The translations under genes and the position numbers were made by a program. From Brevibacillus brevis (lineage in GTDB: Bacteria; Bacillota; Bacilli; Brevibacillales; Brevibacillaceae), in assembly GCF_001039275.2 (NCBI RefSeq), contig NZ_CP030117.1, positions 5,380,001 through 5,444,000 of the forward strand: a stretch of 64,000 bases of DNA, in the 5' to 3' direction. The notes beneath the pieces are model-generated. The model saw only the letters and a list, made by a program, of their open reading frames with translations, was not told the origin of the DNA and searched no databases. Positions 16,546 through 25,543 of the stretch are shown here, piece by piece; within the stretch, counting starts at the first letter, position 1; each line of letters begins with the position of its first letter.

Positions 16546-17613
16546 CTCTTTTTTGGGAGTCTTGTAGCTCTTCGGTTGGTTCAACCCACGCTGCTCCATG
16601 ACCTCACGCAGACGGTCCGGGTAATCCGTAATGATCCCGTCTACGCCATCGTCGATCAGCTTGTTCATCGTAGGTGCGTCATTGATCGTCCACGGAATCA
16701 CCTTCATCCCGACCTTGTGTGCGTCCTCTACCATTTTCTTCGTGACATAGGGCACGTAATTCTCGTCAGTGACTTTGCCGTTTTGTGGAGAGCCATGTAC
16801 AGGGGAAATGGCGTCTGCACCGAACGAGTGGGCGGCCGCCACGAGGTCTCCTCCAAAGTCGTCAATGTCGATTCCACCCAACCACGGTGAAGCTCCCGGT
16901 TGACCTGGCTGCAAGAATTGCGCACCGTTCGTCAGTGCCACAATCGGCAAGCGCGGTTCAACCTCTTTCATGCGCATGAGCGCCCCCCAGTCAAAGCTTT
17001 GGATCGATACCCGATCAAGCATACCGGCATCGCGGACTTCGCGAGCGACAATCTGTACGAAATCTTCGCGTGGAGCAGTTTGCTCCGGTGCTCCCGCCTC
17101 TACCTTCGTCTCGATATTCATCCATACATGATTGGCCTTGTAGTCCTTGACGAGGTCAAATACATCGCTTAACAGCGGCATCCTGGCACCTGGGCTTGGA
17201 CGCTGCCCGGGGTATTGCGGCAATGTCTGCGTGCCACAGTCCAGCGTGCGAACTTGGTCGAGAGTCAGGTCCTTTATATACTTGCCAACGTACGGATACT
17301 CAGGATCGCCAGCGAAAAGTGGGCTTGTATCTCGGCACTTGGCACCCGAAATTTTGCGGTCATGCGTAATAACTGCCTGCTTGTCCTCCGTGATTTGCAC
17401 GTCGAGCTCAAGCGTGCTCACACCTAATTCAAGGGCGTGGGAGAACGACGCCAATGTGGATTCTACTGTGAGTCCGAGTCCGCCGCGATGAGCTTGCAGA
17501 TCAAACTCTTTTGGAGAGGTTTTTGACCAGTGCGGATTCCCGGCGGCAGAGGCGACTGATGCTACACACATCATAAGGGCGGCAGTTGCTACCATCACTT
17601 TTTTCTTCATCAT
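16540..17613 (-). CDS. glpQ: secreted glycerophosphodiester phosphodiesterase
   Basis: A 357-aa GDPD. A signal peptide (MMKKKVM, then a hydrophobic core, cleavage after ASA near residue 24) exports it. The catalytic hallmarks of the TIM-barrel GDPD family are present: QAHRGG, ELDVQIT and ITHD, with a late TINDAP and a GIITDYPDRL segment. It hydrolyses glycerophosphodiesters to sn-glycerol-3-phosphate and an alcohol outside the cell, and may also attack wall teichoic acid. Start ATG 17613 has AAGGAG 8 nt upstream; a GTG at 17622 lies inside that site. Single gene flanked by terminators. It is not cotranscribed with the phosphodiester import operon. Confidence 0.92.
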   Translation of the reverse strand: MMKKKVMVATAALMMCVASVASAAGNPHWSKTSPKEFDLQAHRGGLGLTVESTLASFSHALELGVSTLELDVQITEDKQAVITHDRKISGAKCRDTSPLFAGDPEYPYVGKYIKDLTLDQVRTLDCGTQTLPQYPGQRPSPGARMPLLSDVFDLVKDYKANHVWMNIETKVEAGAPEQTAPREDFVQIVAREVRDAGMLDRVSIQSFDWGALMRMKEVEPRLPIVALTNGAQFLQPGQPGASPWLGGIDIDDFGGDLVAAAHSFGADAISPVHGSPQNGKVTDENYVPYVTKKMVEDAHKVGMKVIPWTINDAPTMNKLIDDGVDGIITDYPDRLREVMEQRGLNQPKSYKTPKKEK

Positions 17614-17727
17614 TTGCTTCACTCCTTACAGTATGTATTACCGTTCCCACTATAAATGAATGATGTAAATTTCCCTTTCGATCTCCATTAAGGAATCATG
17701 AAAGATTTATTTACCCGAAAAATGGAA

Positions 17728-17781
17728 CAGCGGCGAACTAAGACCTGAACACAGAATCTTAGACTCGCCGCTGCTTTATTT
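17728..17781 (-). terminator. terminator of the MFS gene
   Basis: The stem CAGCGGCGA/TCGCCGCTG, extended by an inner TAAGA/TCTTA pair, is followed on the minus strand by TTCCATTTTT. On the plus strand CTTTATTT follows. Confidence 0.75.
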
Positions 17782-17791
17782 AGCTATCGTA

Positions 17792-19021
17792 TCACCCCTG
17801 AATGGACGCTTGACTGGAAGCCGCATTGGCATCCTTCAGGTTGCGGTTTTTCACTCCTAATGATAAGACGAAACAGATAAGCAAAATCAGACACGCTAGC
17901 GCATACGGATAGTTGATATCGATATCGAATAAAAATCCAGCTACGATAGGACCTGCAATATTGCCAAGGCTGGTAAAGGCGGAGTTGAGACCAGCAACAT
18001 AACCCTGTTGATCCTTCGCAAGCATCGACATTTGGGTACTGATGGCCGGACGCAAAATATCGATCGCCAGAAATACGATAAAGGTAACAGCAAAAATCAT
18101 CCAAAATCCGTGAACAAAAAGCGTCAGGACAATAAACAAACCAGCAAAGAGCAGACAGACAGAAATGACCCTTTTCTCGCCAAAGCGATTCATGATCCAG
18201 CTAAAAGCAGTAAGCTGAACCACTGCGCCTGCTATTGACCCGAATGTAATGATAAACGCGATATCTTTCGGCTCAAATCCAAACTTATGGTCAACAAACA
18301 ATGAAAAGACCGTTTCAAAATTAGCCAGTCCGAAAGACATGACGAACACAATGATCAAACTGAAAAAATAAGGCTCTCGATAGGAGTACAGTAACTGGGA
18401 AAGAAGACTACTTCGTTGTTTTTCACTAGAATGAGAGTCCGATAATGCTTCTTCCGTAGGTTTCGATTCCTTGAGGATGAACAACGTGATGCATGCAGCA
18501 ATCAGTCCCGCAATTCCTGCGGTATAAAAAGGTGCGCGAATACCAAATTCAGCAATGTATCCTCCAATGCCTGGACCGATAATAAAACCAGTCGTAATAG
18601 CTGCCGTAATATACCCCATCCCCGCTGCTCGTTCTTCATTCGTTGTAATATCTGCTGAGTAAGCCATTACCGCCGGCATAATCAGTGCGGCGCTGATGCC
18701 GCCTAGCAACCTAGAAACAAACAGCAGGACGGGAGAATTCGCTATACCGAACAGCCCTTCTGAGATAGCAAATACGACCAAGCCGATCACAATGATCTTT
18801 TTTCTTCCGAACGAATCAGCCCATCGTCCGGCAATGGGGGAAAAAAGAAGCTGTGTCAGCGAAAAGGCCGCCACTAACAAGCCGATAGTCCCCCCGGTAA
18901 TTCCCAAACTCTCCATGTACTTTGGCATAATCGGTATAACAAGCCCGATCCCCGTAAAGACAAGGAAAATATTGAACATCAGAATCAATAGGGCTCCCTG
19001 ATTTTTTAATAATAAAGCCAT
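17792..19021 (-). CDS. MFS efflux transporter (multidrug/TetA-like)
   Basis: A 409-aa protein with 12 predicted spans in two halves. The family motif A region reads GRWADSFGRKKI after span 2 and motif C-like glycine-rich sequence GFIIGPGIGGYIAEFG lies in span 5, both typical of drug:proton antiporters. ATG 19021 has GGAGG 8 nt upstream. The preceding TetR gene lies 65 bp upstream on the same strand and a palindrome precedes both, giving a regulator-pump operon that probably answers to the exported compound. Substrate unknown. Confidence 0.88.
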   Translation of the reverse strand: MALLLKNQGALLILMFNIFLVFTGIGLVIPIMPKYMESLGITGGTIGLLVAAFSLTQLLFSPIAGRWADSFGRKKIIVIGLVVFAISEGLFGIANSPVLLFVSRLLGGISAALIMPAVMAYSADITTNEERAAGMGYITAAITTGFIIGPGIGGYIAEFGIRAPFYTAGIAGLIAACITLFILKESKPTEEALSDSHSSEKQRSSLLSQLLYSYREPYFFSLIIVFVMSFGLANFETVFSLFVDHKFGFEPKDIAFIITFGSIAGAVVQLTAFSWIMNRFGEKRVISVCLLFAGLFIVLTLFVHGFWMIFAVTFIVFLAIDILRPAISTQMSMLAKDQQGYVAGLNSAFTSLGNIAGPIVAGFLFDIDINYPYALACLILLICFVLSLGVKNRNLKDANAASSQASIQG

Positions 19022-19086
19022 TTCCTGTTCCTCCAATCCATTACCAAAACACTGAATATCCATTCTAGATAATCACGTAAAAAAAG

Positions 19087-19686
19087 CTAGCGGGACGGTT
19101 TGACAATGCCAAATAAAAATACATCCATCGCTAACCGAAAAGTTGCCAAGGCTTCCTCTCGTTCCATTCGTCGCGAGTGTTGATTTAAACCAAACATCAG
19201 GCTGTCCAAGATAATGGCGACTCCGGTTACATTCGTCATTTCAAATTCGCCGTTATCGATCCCCTTCTGGAGCAACTGTTGATTAAAGTCAATATAACCT
19301 TGGATCATTTCGTTGATACGCTCCTCCACATCTGAAGGCTTCACCGACATGTCGAAAAATTCATCAGCAGCCTTGGTCAGCGGATGGTTCATAAAATCGG
19401 TCGCAAAATGTTCAGCCATTCCATACAATTTATCGATCGAGGTCGTGTAGAGCTGTTCCTTGGCCAGCCACTGCTCTTCCCATTCCCTGTTCCAAGCTTC
19501 AATCAGATGTAAGAATAGCCCTTCCTTGCTCTTGAAATGATAATAAATGTTACCGCCGCTGTATCCAGTAGCTTTCACGATATCTTCTATGGATGTGGCC
19601 TTGTAACCTTTTTGCATAAATAAAATTCTGGACGCATCCGCTATCTTCTTCTTGGTCTGCTCCGTTTGCTGCTTTTTTTTATTCAA
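19087..19686 (-). CDS. TetR family regulator of the MFS pump
   Basis: A 199-aa regulator with the N-terminal HTH segment TSIEDIVKATGYSGGNIYYH followed by FKSKEGLFLHL, a standard TetR DNA-binding domain. It is the first gene of the operon with the efflux pump. A 34-bp palindrome lies 23 bp upstream of its start and is the likely operator, so the protein should repress itself and the pump until a ligand binds. Confidence 0.9.
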   Translation of the reverse strand: MNKKKQQTEQTKKKIADASRILFMQKGYKATSIEDIVKATGYSGGNIYYHFKSKEGLFLHLIEAWNREWEEQWLAKEQLYTTSIDKLYGMAEHFATDFMNHPLTKAADEFFDMSVKPSDVEERINEMIQGYIDFNQQLLQKGIDNGEFEMTNVTGVAIILDSLMFGLNQHSRRMEREEALATFRLAMDVFLFGIVKPSR

Positions 19687-19708
19687 CGATTCTTCACCAA
19701 CTTCTCAT

Positions 19709-19742
19709 CTTATAATACTGAACTTTCATTCAGTATTATAAG
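19709..19742. promoter_or_regulatory. palindromic TetR operator
   Basis: CTTATAATACTGAA (19709-19722), a 6-nt spacer, then TTCAGTATTATAAG (19729-19742): a perfect 14-bp inverted repeat just upstream of the TetR-MFS operon. The following 200 bp up to the chromate-transporter gene shows no gene. Confidence 0.7.
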
Positions 19743-19942
19743 CGTTACCTACATAGTTGGCAAACCTTCTTTGGTTTGAGTCAACATTGTGGAGGAGAAG
19801 AAAAAGCACAGTTCTCTTCGACTCTGACACGCCAGCAGGGGGATTCACTGGCCGGGACCCCTTTTTGAAGTTCCGACTGGGCAGGCGTTGTCAAGGTCTA
19901 CGAGCCCTGTGCTAGCTTTATTGGTTCGTGAGACCTGTCAGT

Positions 19943-21148
19943 CTAAGAAAGCAATAGACCGTACAAAGCCCCTGCAATCACAACCAGCCATGGCGGCAGC
20001 TTCCAGTGCTCCAGCATGATAAACAAAATAGCCGCTACCGCAAAATCCAGCGGAGCAAGAATGGTACTCGTCCAAATCGGATCGTACAGGGCTGCCAGTA
20101 AAATACCGACGACTGCTGCATTCACACCTACCAGCATTCCTTGGATTTTGGAATTTCTCCTCAAGGAATTCCAAAACGGCAATGCGCCGATGACAAGTAA
20201 AAAGGCCGGTAGAAAAATCGCAATCGTAGCTACTACTGCACCGACTCCTCCTGCAATCATCGCTCCTAGATAAGCGGCAAATGTAAACAATGGCCCCGGT
20301 ACTGCTTGTGTAGCCCCGTATCCCGTCAGAAAAGCCTCTTGCGTTACCCAGCCTGTCGGGATTACCTCCCTCTCCAGCAAAGGCAATACAACATGTCCGC
20401 CGCCAAAAACAAGTGAGCCCGCACGGTAAAAGCTCTCAAACAGCGCTAGCAAGGAAAATCCCGTACTCTCTCGGAGGATCGGCAGCACAAGCAAAAGTCC
20501 AAAGAAAACGCTCCAGCACGCAATGGCTAGTCCACGACTGATCGGCACACGAAATTCAGGGAGCTCCGAAACTTTTTGCTGCCGGAAGATAAGCAATCCT
20601 GCGATTCCTGCCAGAATCATGACTGTGACCTGACTCCATGCAGAATGCCACAACAGCGTGATGGTAGCCGCGATGATCGCAATCGTCACCCGCGTTCGAT
20701 CCGGTGCGAGCTTTTGTCCCATCCCCCATACGGCATGAGCAACAATCGCGACAGCTACTAATTTTAGACCGTGAATCCAAGAAGCACTGCCACTATCCAC
20801 TCCTTGTAAAGTGAACGCAAATATCAGGAGCGCCAATACCGAAGGCAGAGTGAAGCCGATCCATGCAGCAACGCCTCCCCACAATCCGGCTCGCATGATT
20901 CCGATTCCGATCCCTACCTGGCTGCTTGCGGGACCAGGGAGGAACTGACAAAGCGCGACTAAGTCTGCGTAGCTTTGCTCATCCATCCATTTTCTTCGTC
21001 GAATGTATTCGTTGTGAAAATAACCGAGATGTGCGATGGGACCGCCGAATGAGGTCAATCCCAGCTTGGTCGAAACGAGAAAAACTTCACGCACAGCTTC
21101 CCAGCTACTTATTTGGTGCCCGGTTTCTTCTTGAAGATTATTCTTCAC
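19943..21148 (-). CDS. chrA: chromate transporter ChrA, two-domain form
   Basis: A 401-aa membrane protein formed of two homologous halves, each starting with the family pattern. Half one has GLTSFGGPIAHLGYFHNEYI and QFLPGPASSQV; half two has GSLVFGGGHVVLPLLE and YGATQAVPGPLFTFAAYLG. This long form exports chromate from the cytoplasm, though many homologues have untested substrates. The start is GTG 21148 with GGAGAGGTG upstream. Apparently monocistronic. Confidence 0.9.
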   Translation of the reverse strand: MKNNLQEETGHQISSWEAVREVFLVSTKLGLTSFGGPIAHLGYFHNEYIRRRKWMDEQSYADLVALCQFLPGPASSQVGIGIGIMRAGLWGGVAAWIGFTLPSVLALLIFAFTLQGVDSGSASWIHGLKLVAVAIVAHAVWGMGQKLAPDRTRVTIAIIAATITLLWHSAWSQVTVMILAGIAGLLIFRQQKVSELPEFRVPISRGLAIACWSVFFGLLLVLPILRESTGFSLLALFESFYRAGSLVFGGGHVVLPLLEREVIPTGWVTQEAFLTGYGATQAVPGPLFTFAAYLGAMIAGGVGAVVATIAIFLPAFLLVIGALPFWNSLRRNSKIQGMLVGVNAAVVGILLAALYDPIWTSTILAPLDFAVAAILFIMLEHWKLPPWLVVIAGALYGLLLS

Positions 21149-21236
21149 TTAGCTGTACACCTCTCCGCTTTCCGCTTCATCATACAAGCTATTTTATCGC
21201 TTTTCCTACCCTTTCATTGTAAAAAGATCGTGAAGA

Positions 21237-21260
21237 AGGCCCCGTATCGATACGGAGCCT
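21237..21260 (-). terminator. terminator after the VWA gene
   Basis: AGGCTCCGTATCGATACGGGGCCT on the minus strand is nearly a perfect palindrome, followed by TCTTCACGATCTTTTT. Confidence 0.6.
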
Positions 21261-21268
21261 AAACCCTG

Positions 21269-23068
21269 CTATTCCATCCGAAATACCGGTCCTCGCGCCA
21301 CGAACGGCAGATTACTCCCCTTCGGAAGCATAATGGCATGACTACGAGTTACTTTGATCCGATCACATTCCCCATCGGTAATGATCAAAATTGGACCGTC
21401 CTTTGGAAAATCGGCTGCTTTCTCCAACATGTCAATGCCCGGCTGCAGGATCGTTCCCCCTCGTCCTTTTACTTTGACGCGACCTGCAATGTCCTCGGGA
21501 GAAAGGTAGCCCGCATCATACGCCTGCGCATCACAAAAGACCACGCGCGCATACGGAACATCTCGCGCTTCACTGTAGCTCGCGATCGCCCCTAATGCTT
21601 TGCCGAGCAGCTTGGTATCCATCGAGCCGGACGTATCGATCACGACGCCAAACGTGCGTGCCAACTGGTCCGTTTCCCGAAAGCTCCAGGCAGGACGGGC
21701 AATGTCAGGTGTAGAGGACTGTCTACGGCTTGCCCTTGCATACGTGCGACTCTTTTCCAACGGCGGAAAATGCTCGTCAAACCAACGGGCAAGCTGAACA
21801 TCCCACGGAATAGGCGGTTGTCCCAAGGCGCGAATCTCTTCTACTAACCCCGCAGGCAAAAGCCCTCGTCCCCTCTCCTGGTGGTACATCAATCCTTGCG
21901 ACATCGCATTGCGGTAAAAGTCATCCAGCGTCGTTCCCGGACCCTTTTCCCAAAAACGCGGATCGTCGCCATCCAGAATATCGCCCATACCGATTCCACG
22001 TAAGGTGTAGAGCTTGCGATACGTACGCATGTCTGTCACGATTCGGTCATAAATCGCTTCTGCCGAGAGTCCCTTCAAGTCTGGGTCGTACAGTCCGCCA
22101 ATTTGCGGAAAACGTCCCACACCGAGCTCCATCAGCCATTGATTAATCACGTAATCGCAGCTGACATTCCAGTAATACGGGTCGCGGCCTTGGCAGCGCT
22201 CATGGTGGCGAAGCCCTGCGTGCAATAGCTCGTGTGCCATCACGAATTTGCATTCCTCTTCATCCAAGCCCGCCGCAGGATTGATGAAGATTTCGTTGGA
22301 TGTTACATCGATGGCTGCCACCGAGATTTGCAGCCGTTGGCAGATCTGTGAATCCTCGATGATCGTGAAATGACTCGCCAAGGAAGCCAGCAATGGATAA
22401 TGATTGATGAACCAGCGCTTGGCCTTCTGTGCCTCGGATAGCTGGTTCTCTTCATTCCCGAGCGCATCCGAATAGCCGCCCGCTACGCTGACAGCACTTT
22501 GCACCGCTTGCGCCAGCCCAATCCCCAGGAGCCTCTCCCACTTCACATCTCGCTTGTAGGTGTACCGGGCGTATTTATCCGAGAATAGCATATCTGCCTG
22601 TTTTTCCCCGCCCGTTCCAAACAGCTTCAAATGCTCCGGCACCCCATGCTCCACGAACCAGTCATACAGCTCTTCTTCGCTCTTTCCCGATTTATCCAGC
22701 TCAAAGGCCATTTCAGCAGGAGGCTCCCCCAGCTTCATGTCTCTCAAAAAGCGCGTAATATAACAATCGCATGCGATGTTCCACAAAATCGGCTGCTCTT
22801 TTTCCACAAAATGTCCGAAGCCCAAATGCAAGAGCGCATGTGCGAGAACATAAATCCATTCCCCGACTTCTCCTCTGCGCTTCGGATGCGCGTACAAGCT
22901 GCCTTCCCGGGTCACGACTACCCAACCGTTATCCGGACAAACACTTCGCTCGGAACGAATAAAGTGCGCTCGCGAGGACAGTGGTCCAAACATCGGGTGA
23001 TGACTCAAAAAATGTACGGCCTGCTCGTAGTTTTGTGTCGCCGGGTCGTTTTGAACTCCTCTGGCCAT
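21269..23068 (-). CDS. VWA-like protein with tandem DUF2201 metallopeptidase-like domains
   Basis: A 599-aa cytoplasmic protein. Two metallopeptidase-like repeats are visible: the first has AHALLHLGFGHF then WNIACDCYITRFL, the second AHELLHAGLRHH then WNVSCDYVINQWL. Only the second keeps the HExxH glutamate; the first has Ala at that place, so it is probably inactive. The C-terminal ~130 residues form a VWA-like domain with the MIDAS motif DTSGSMD and a late ITDGECD. Its start lies 3 bp after the stop of the MoxR-type ATPase gene, so the two form the usual ATPase/VWA pair thought to act as a chaperone or metal-insertion machine. The target is unknown. Confidence 0.87.
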   Translation of the reverse strand: MARGVQNDPATQNYEQAVHFLSHHPMFGPLSSRAHFIRSERSVCPDNGWVVVTREGSLYAHPKRRGEVGEWIYVLAHALLHLGFGHFVEKEQPILWNIACDCYITRFLRDMKLGEPPAEMAFELDKSGKSEEELYDWFVEHGVPEHLKLFGTGGEKQADMLFSDKYARYTYKRDVKWERLLGIGLAQAVQSAVSVAGGYSDALGNEENQLSEAQKAKRWFINHYPLLASLASHFTIIEDSQICQRLQISVAAIDVTSNEIFINPAAGLDEEECKFVMAHELLHAGLRHHERCQGRDPYYWNVSCDYVINQWLMELGVGRFPQIGGLYDPDLKGLSAEAIYDRIVTDMRTYRKLYTLRGIGMGDILDGDDPRFWEKGPGTTLDDFYRNAMSQGLMYHQERGRGLLPAGLVEEIRALGQPPIPWDVQLARWFDEHFPPLEKSRTYARASRRQSSTPDIARPAWSFRETDQLARTFGVVIDTSGSMDTKLLGKALGAIASYSEARDVPYARVVFCDAQAYDAGYLSPEDIAGRVKVKGRGGTILQPGIDMLEKAADFPKDGPILIITDGECDRIKVTRSHAIMLPKGSNLPFVARGPVFRME

Positions 23069-23071
23069 TGG

Positions 23072-24136
23072 CTATTTTCCCTTCCTGTCCATAGCCAGAC
23101 GCGGTAAATCACGAATGACCTCTACAACGAACCAGTCTGGCAATCCGTCGCCATCCTCGTGCCGCGCCACTACCATCTGCGCCATTTCGAGAGAGATAGA
23201 GGCGAGCTCCTTCAAGAGAGCTTTCGCTCGGTGTGCGAACCGTTTATGCTGCTCCCCCACGGAGGCTTTATCCGCTGGCAATTCTTTTTTGATCTGCGAA
23301 CGGAATGAATCGGCCAGAAAATACAGTACGTCCCGATCCTCTGGAGCCGTCGGGAAAGAAGCCTCTCCCTCCAAAATACGGTTGAGCTGGTATTTGCCTT
23401 GAATGTTCTTGTGAAAAGCTCGAAATTGAGCAGCATGCTGGGGCGTCAAGCATCCGAAGGCCAGTACCCCCACCATCTCTGTCGTCAAGTTCTCACCGAA
23501 TTCGTTCAGGGCATCAGAGAGCATGTGCCAGGAACGCGGAGTAGAAAATGGTTCCTCGCTCTTCGGTGGCTGCGACCACAAATAGTCCGGGCGCACCTCC
23601 AAAAATTGCAGCACGTAGGAATGGATGCCGTTGCTGTACGCCCAATTCATCCATTGTTCATACGAGACTAACAATTGCACGTGGAACATCCGGTTGATCA
23701 GAGCAGATGACATCGGTTTGACAATGGCGCTATCCTGCGCGCGGTTTCCTGCTCCAATCACAATGGACCCTTCTGGCAGATGGTAATCCCCGATTCTCCG
23801 CTCATGAATCAGACTGTAAAACGCCTTTTGCACTTCTTGGGAGCATGCATTCAATTCGTCAAGAAACAAGCAGTACGGTTCTTCTCGCGCAATTTGCGCA
23901 GGTGGGCAAAATCTGCTTTTCCCGTCAACGATCTGCGGGACACCGATAATATCCTCAGGTGCCAACTGACTGCCCAATAACGATACGCAAGGTAGGCCCA
24001 CCTGCTCGGCAAACGCCTCGACGAGAGACGACTTGCCGATTCCCGGTGCGCCCCAAATAAATACGGGACGAGCTACTGCAACGTTTAGTAGAACATCCAT
24101 CAGTTGATTTTGCGTTACTTGAATTCCTAGATTCAT
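23072..24136 (-). CDS. MoxR-type AAA+ ATPase
   Basis: A 354-aa AAA+ protein. Walker A is GAPGIGKSS (about residue 31), Walker B is CLFLDELNAC, and sensor-type residues follow in GAGNRAQDSAIV. The C-terminal region carries the small helical domain. I start at ATG 24136, which has AGAGAGG upstream; an open extension of 58 codons beyond has no ribosome site. It is the first gene of a two-gene operon with the VWA/metallopeptidase-like protein. MoxR ATPases remodel or activate partner proteins together with VWA proteins. Confidence 0.88.
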   Translation of the reverse strand: MNLGIQVTQNQLMDVLLNVAVARPVFIWGAPGIGKSSLVEAFAEQVGLPCVSLLGSQLAPEDIIGVPQIVDGKSRFCPPAQIAREEPYCLFLDELNACSQEVQKAFYSLIHERRIGDYHLPEGSIVIGAGNRAQDSAIVKPMSSALINRMFHVQLLVSYEQWMNWAYSNGIHSYVLQFLEVRPDYLWSQPPKSEEPFSTPRSWHMLSDALNEFGENLTTEMVGVLAFGCLTPQHAAQFRAFHKNIQGKYQLNRILEGEASFPTAPEDRDVLYFLADSFRSQIKKELPADKASVGEQHKRFAHRAKALLKELASISLEMAQMVVARHEDGDGLPDWFVVEVIRDLPRLAMDRKGK

Positions 24137-24383
24137 TTCATAACCTCTCTTGTTTGATTGATTTTTGCAGCAATCTACCTCTTTCCATGATTGATTTCCA
24201 TTGACTAGAGCGACCGTCACACCACAAATATTTCCTAATATTACAAGAAGATTGAATAACGGGCAAGAAAGAAAGGCATCACATGGGAAACCGCGCCTGA
24301 ATAAAAACAATAAAACCGACGAATTCCCTTATGCATGATAGCGGAATAGGATGAAAAGACATAAATAAAGGAGGACGTTTTAT

Positions 24384-25385
24384 TTGTCACAAGCAAATAT
24401 CCCCAACATTACGCAGCTGTTTACCATTACACAAAGCCAAGTCGTAAACTTGCTACTCGCATCCTTCGCTTTGGAGGAACTTGGTTTAAGCCATATCATT
24501 AACGCAGAGGCGGAGAAGCTTCAATATGTCCTTGGCACGCTTCCAGGATTAACAGGTCCCCCTGCAACCATTAGTGACTTGCTAAACGTAAATTCTAGCG
24601 TAGTAAATACACTCAGAGAGATCACAAAGAAAGACATTCTGCTGAACAACAAGCTGAATTCCGTATTAACAGCATCGTTTATGGCTAGTCTCACAGGAGC
24701 AACCGGAGCAACTGGAGCAACTGGTCTACCAGGAGCCACCGGACCAGGTGGAGGGGGAACAGGGGCAACGGGTGCTACAGGGGCGACTGGGGCGACCGGA
24801 GCTGGAGGTACTGGAAGTACTGGTGTCACGGGGGCTACTGGCGATACTGGCAGTACAGGCGCTACTGGTACTACAGGCGCTACTGGTACTACAGGCGTTA
24901 CAGGCGTTACAGGTACTACAGGAGCCACGGGTGTAACAGGCGCGACGGGTACTGTTTCCAGTGTTTTCGGTAACTTCTGGCTATCCTCCGCTATCGATAT
25001 TTCGCCAAATACGATCGTCCCGCTTACTGTCGCGAATGCAGACAATTCACCTGGCTTTTTACTCGCTGGCGGGCAAGTAACCGTACCTGCAAGCGGCATC
25101 TATCTCATCAGCTATCGTGTTACTACTGCACAAGCGAGTGAAGTGTCTTTCATTATCAGAAGGAATGGCGCCAATATTACGGGCTCTGCCGGAACTTCTA
25201 GCAGTGCGGATAGTGCAGCGGATGGAAATGCATTCGGTATGGTTACCTCTTTCACCCGATTAGCACCTGGTGACATCGTAGACATATTCCGTACGGGAGG
25301 TATCACAGACCAGTTTTTGCAAAGCTTTGCAGACGGAACGACGACGGTGACCGGATTCCTCACTTTAGTGAAGATTGCCGACTAA
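24384..25385 (+). CDS. collagen-like spore-surface glycoprotein (BclA-like)
   Basis: A 333-aa protein in three parts. The N-terminal ~105 residues are helical (TQSQVVNLLLASFALEELGL), a domain found in Brevibacillus and Bacillus spore-surface proteins. The middle ~90 residues are Gly-X-Thr triplets (GATGATGATG and variants), which form a collagen-like stalk and are glycosylated on Thr in BclA. The C-terminal ~140 residues are a BclA/TNF-like trimeric head (PASGIYLISYRVTT, FTRLAPGDIVDIF). TTG 24384 has an AAAGGAGG site. The upstream 247 bp hold promoters only. A degenerate relative lies at 46.1-46.5 kb, so the genome has carried more than one such gene. Confidence 0.88.
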   Translation: MSQANIPNITQLFTITQSQVVNLLLASFALEELGLSHIINAEAEKLQYVLGTLPGLTGPPATISDLLNVNSSVVNTLREITKKDILLNNKLNSVLTASFMASLTGATGATGATGLPGATGPGGGGTGATGATGATGATGAGGTGSTGVTGATGDTGSTGATGTTGATGTTGVTGVTGTTGATGVTGATGTVSSVFGNFWLSSAIDISPNTIVPLTVANADNSPGFLLAGGQVTVPASGIYLISYRVTTAQASEVSFIIRRNGANITGSAGTSSSADSAADGNAFGMVTSFTRLAPGDIVDIFRTGGITDQFLQSFADGTTTVTGFLTLVKIAD

Positions 25386-25543
25386 TCTAAACATAAATCA
25401 TTTCTCCACTCGGAGCCGCAGCTACGACTCGATCCTGGCTGTCGTTGCGAGTGAAGCTCTTGCTGCGGACAAGCCTACTTCTCCTTCTTATGTAACATTC
25501 CTTTTTTTACCACGTCACATAGGCAAAGGGGGAATAACCAAAG

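Noticed and set aside
16540..17613. GDPD as part of the phosphodiester import operon
   Set aside because: It lies 3.8 kb away, outside the operon, between its own terminators and with other genes in between.
24700..24960. CRISPR-like short repeats
   Set aside because: The periodicity is 9 nt, coding for Gly-X-Thr triplets; there are no constant spacers.
24521..25099. 192-codon minus-strand frame rich in Pro-Val-Ala
   Set aside because: It is the mirror of the Gly-X-Thr repeats on the plus strand and has no ribosome site.
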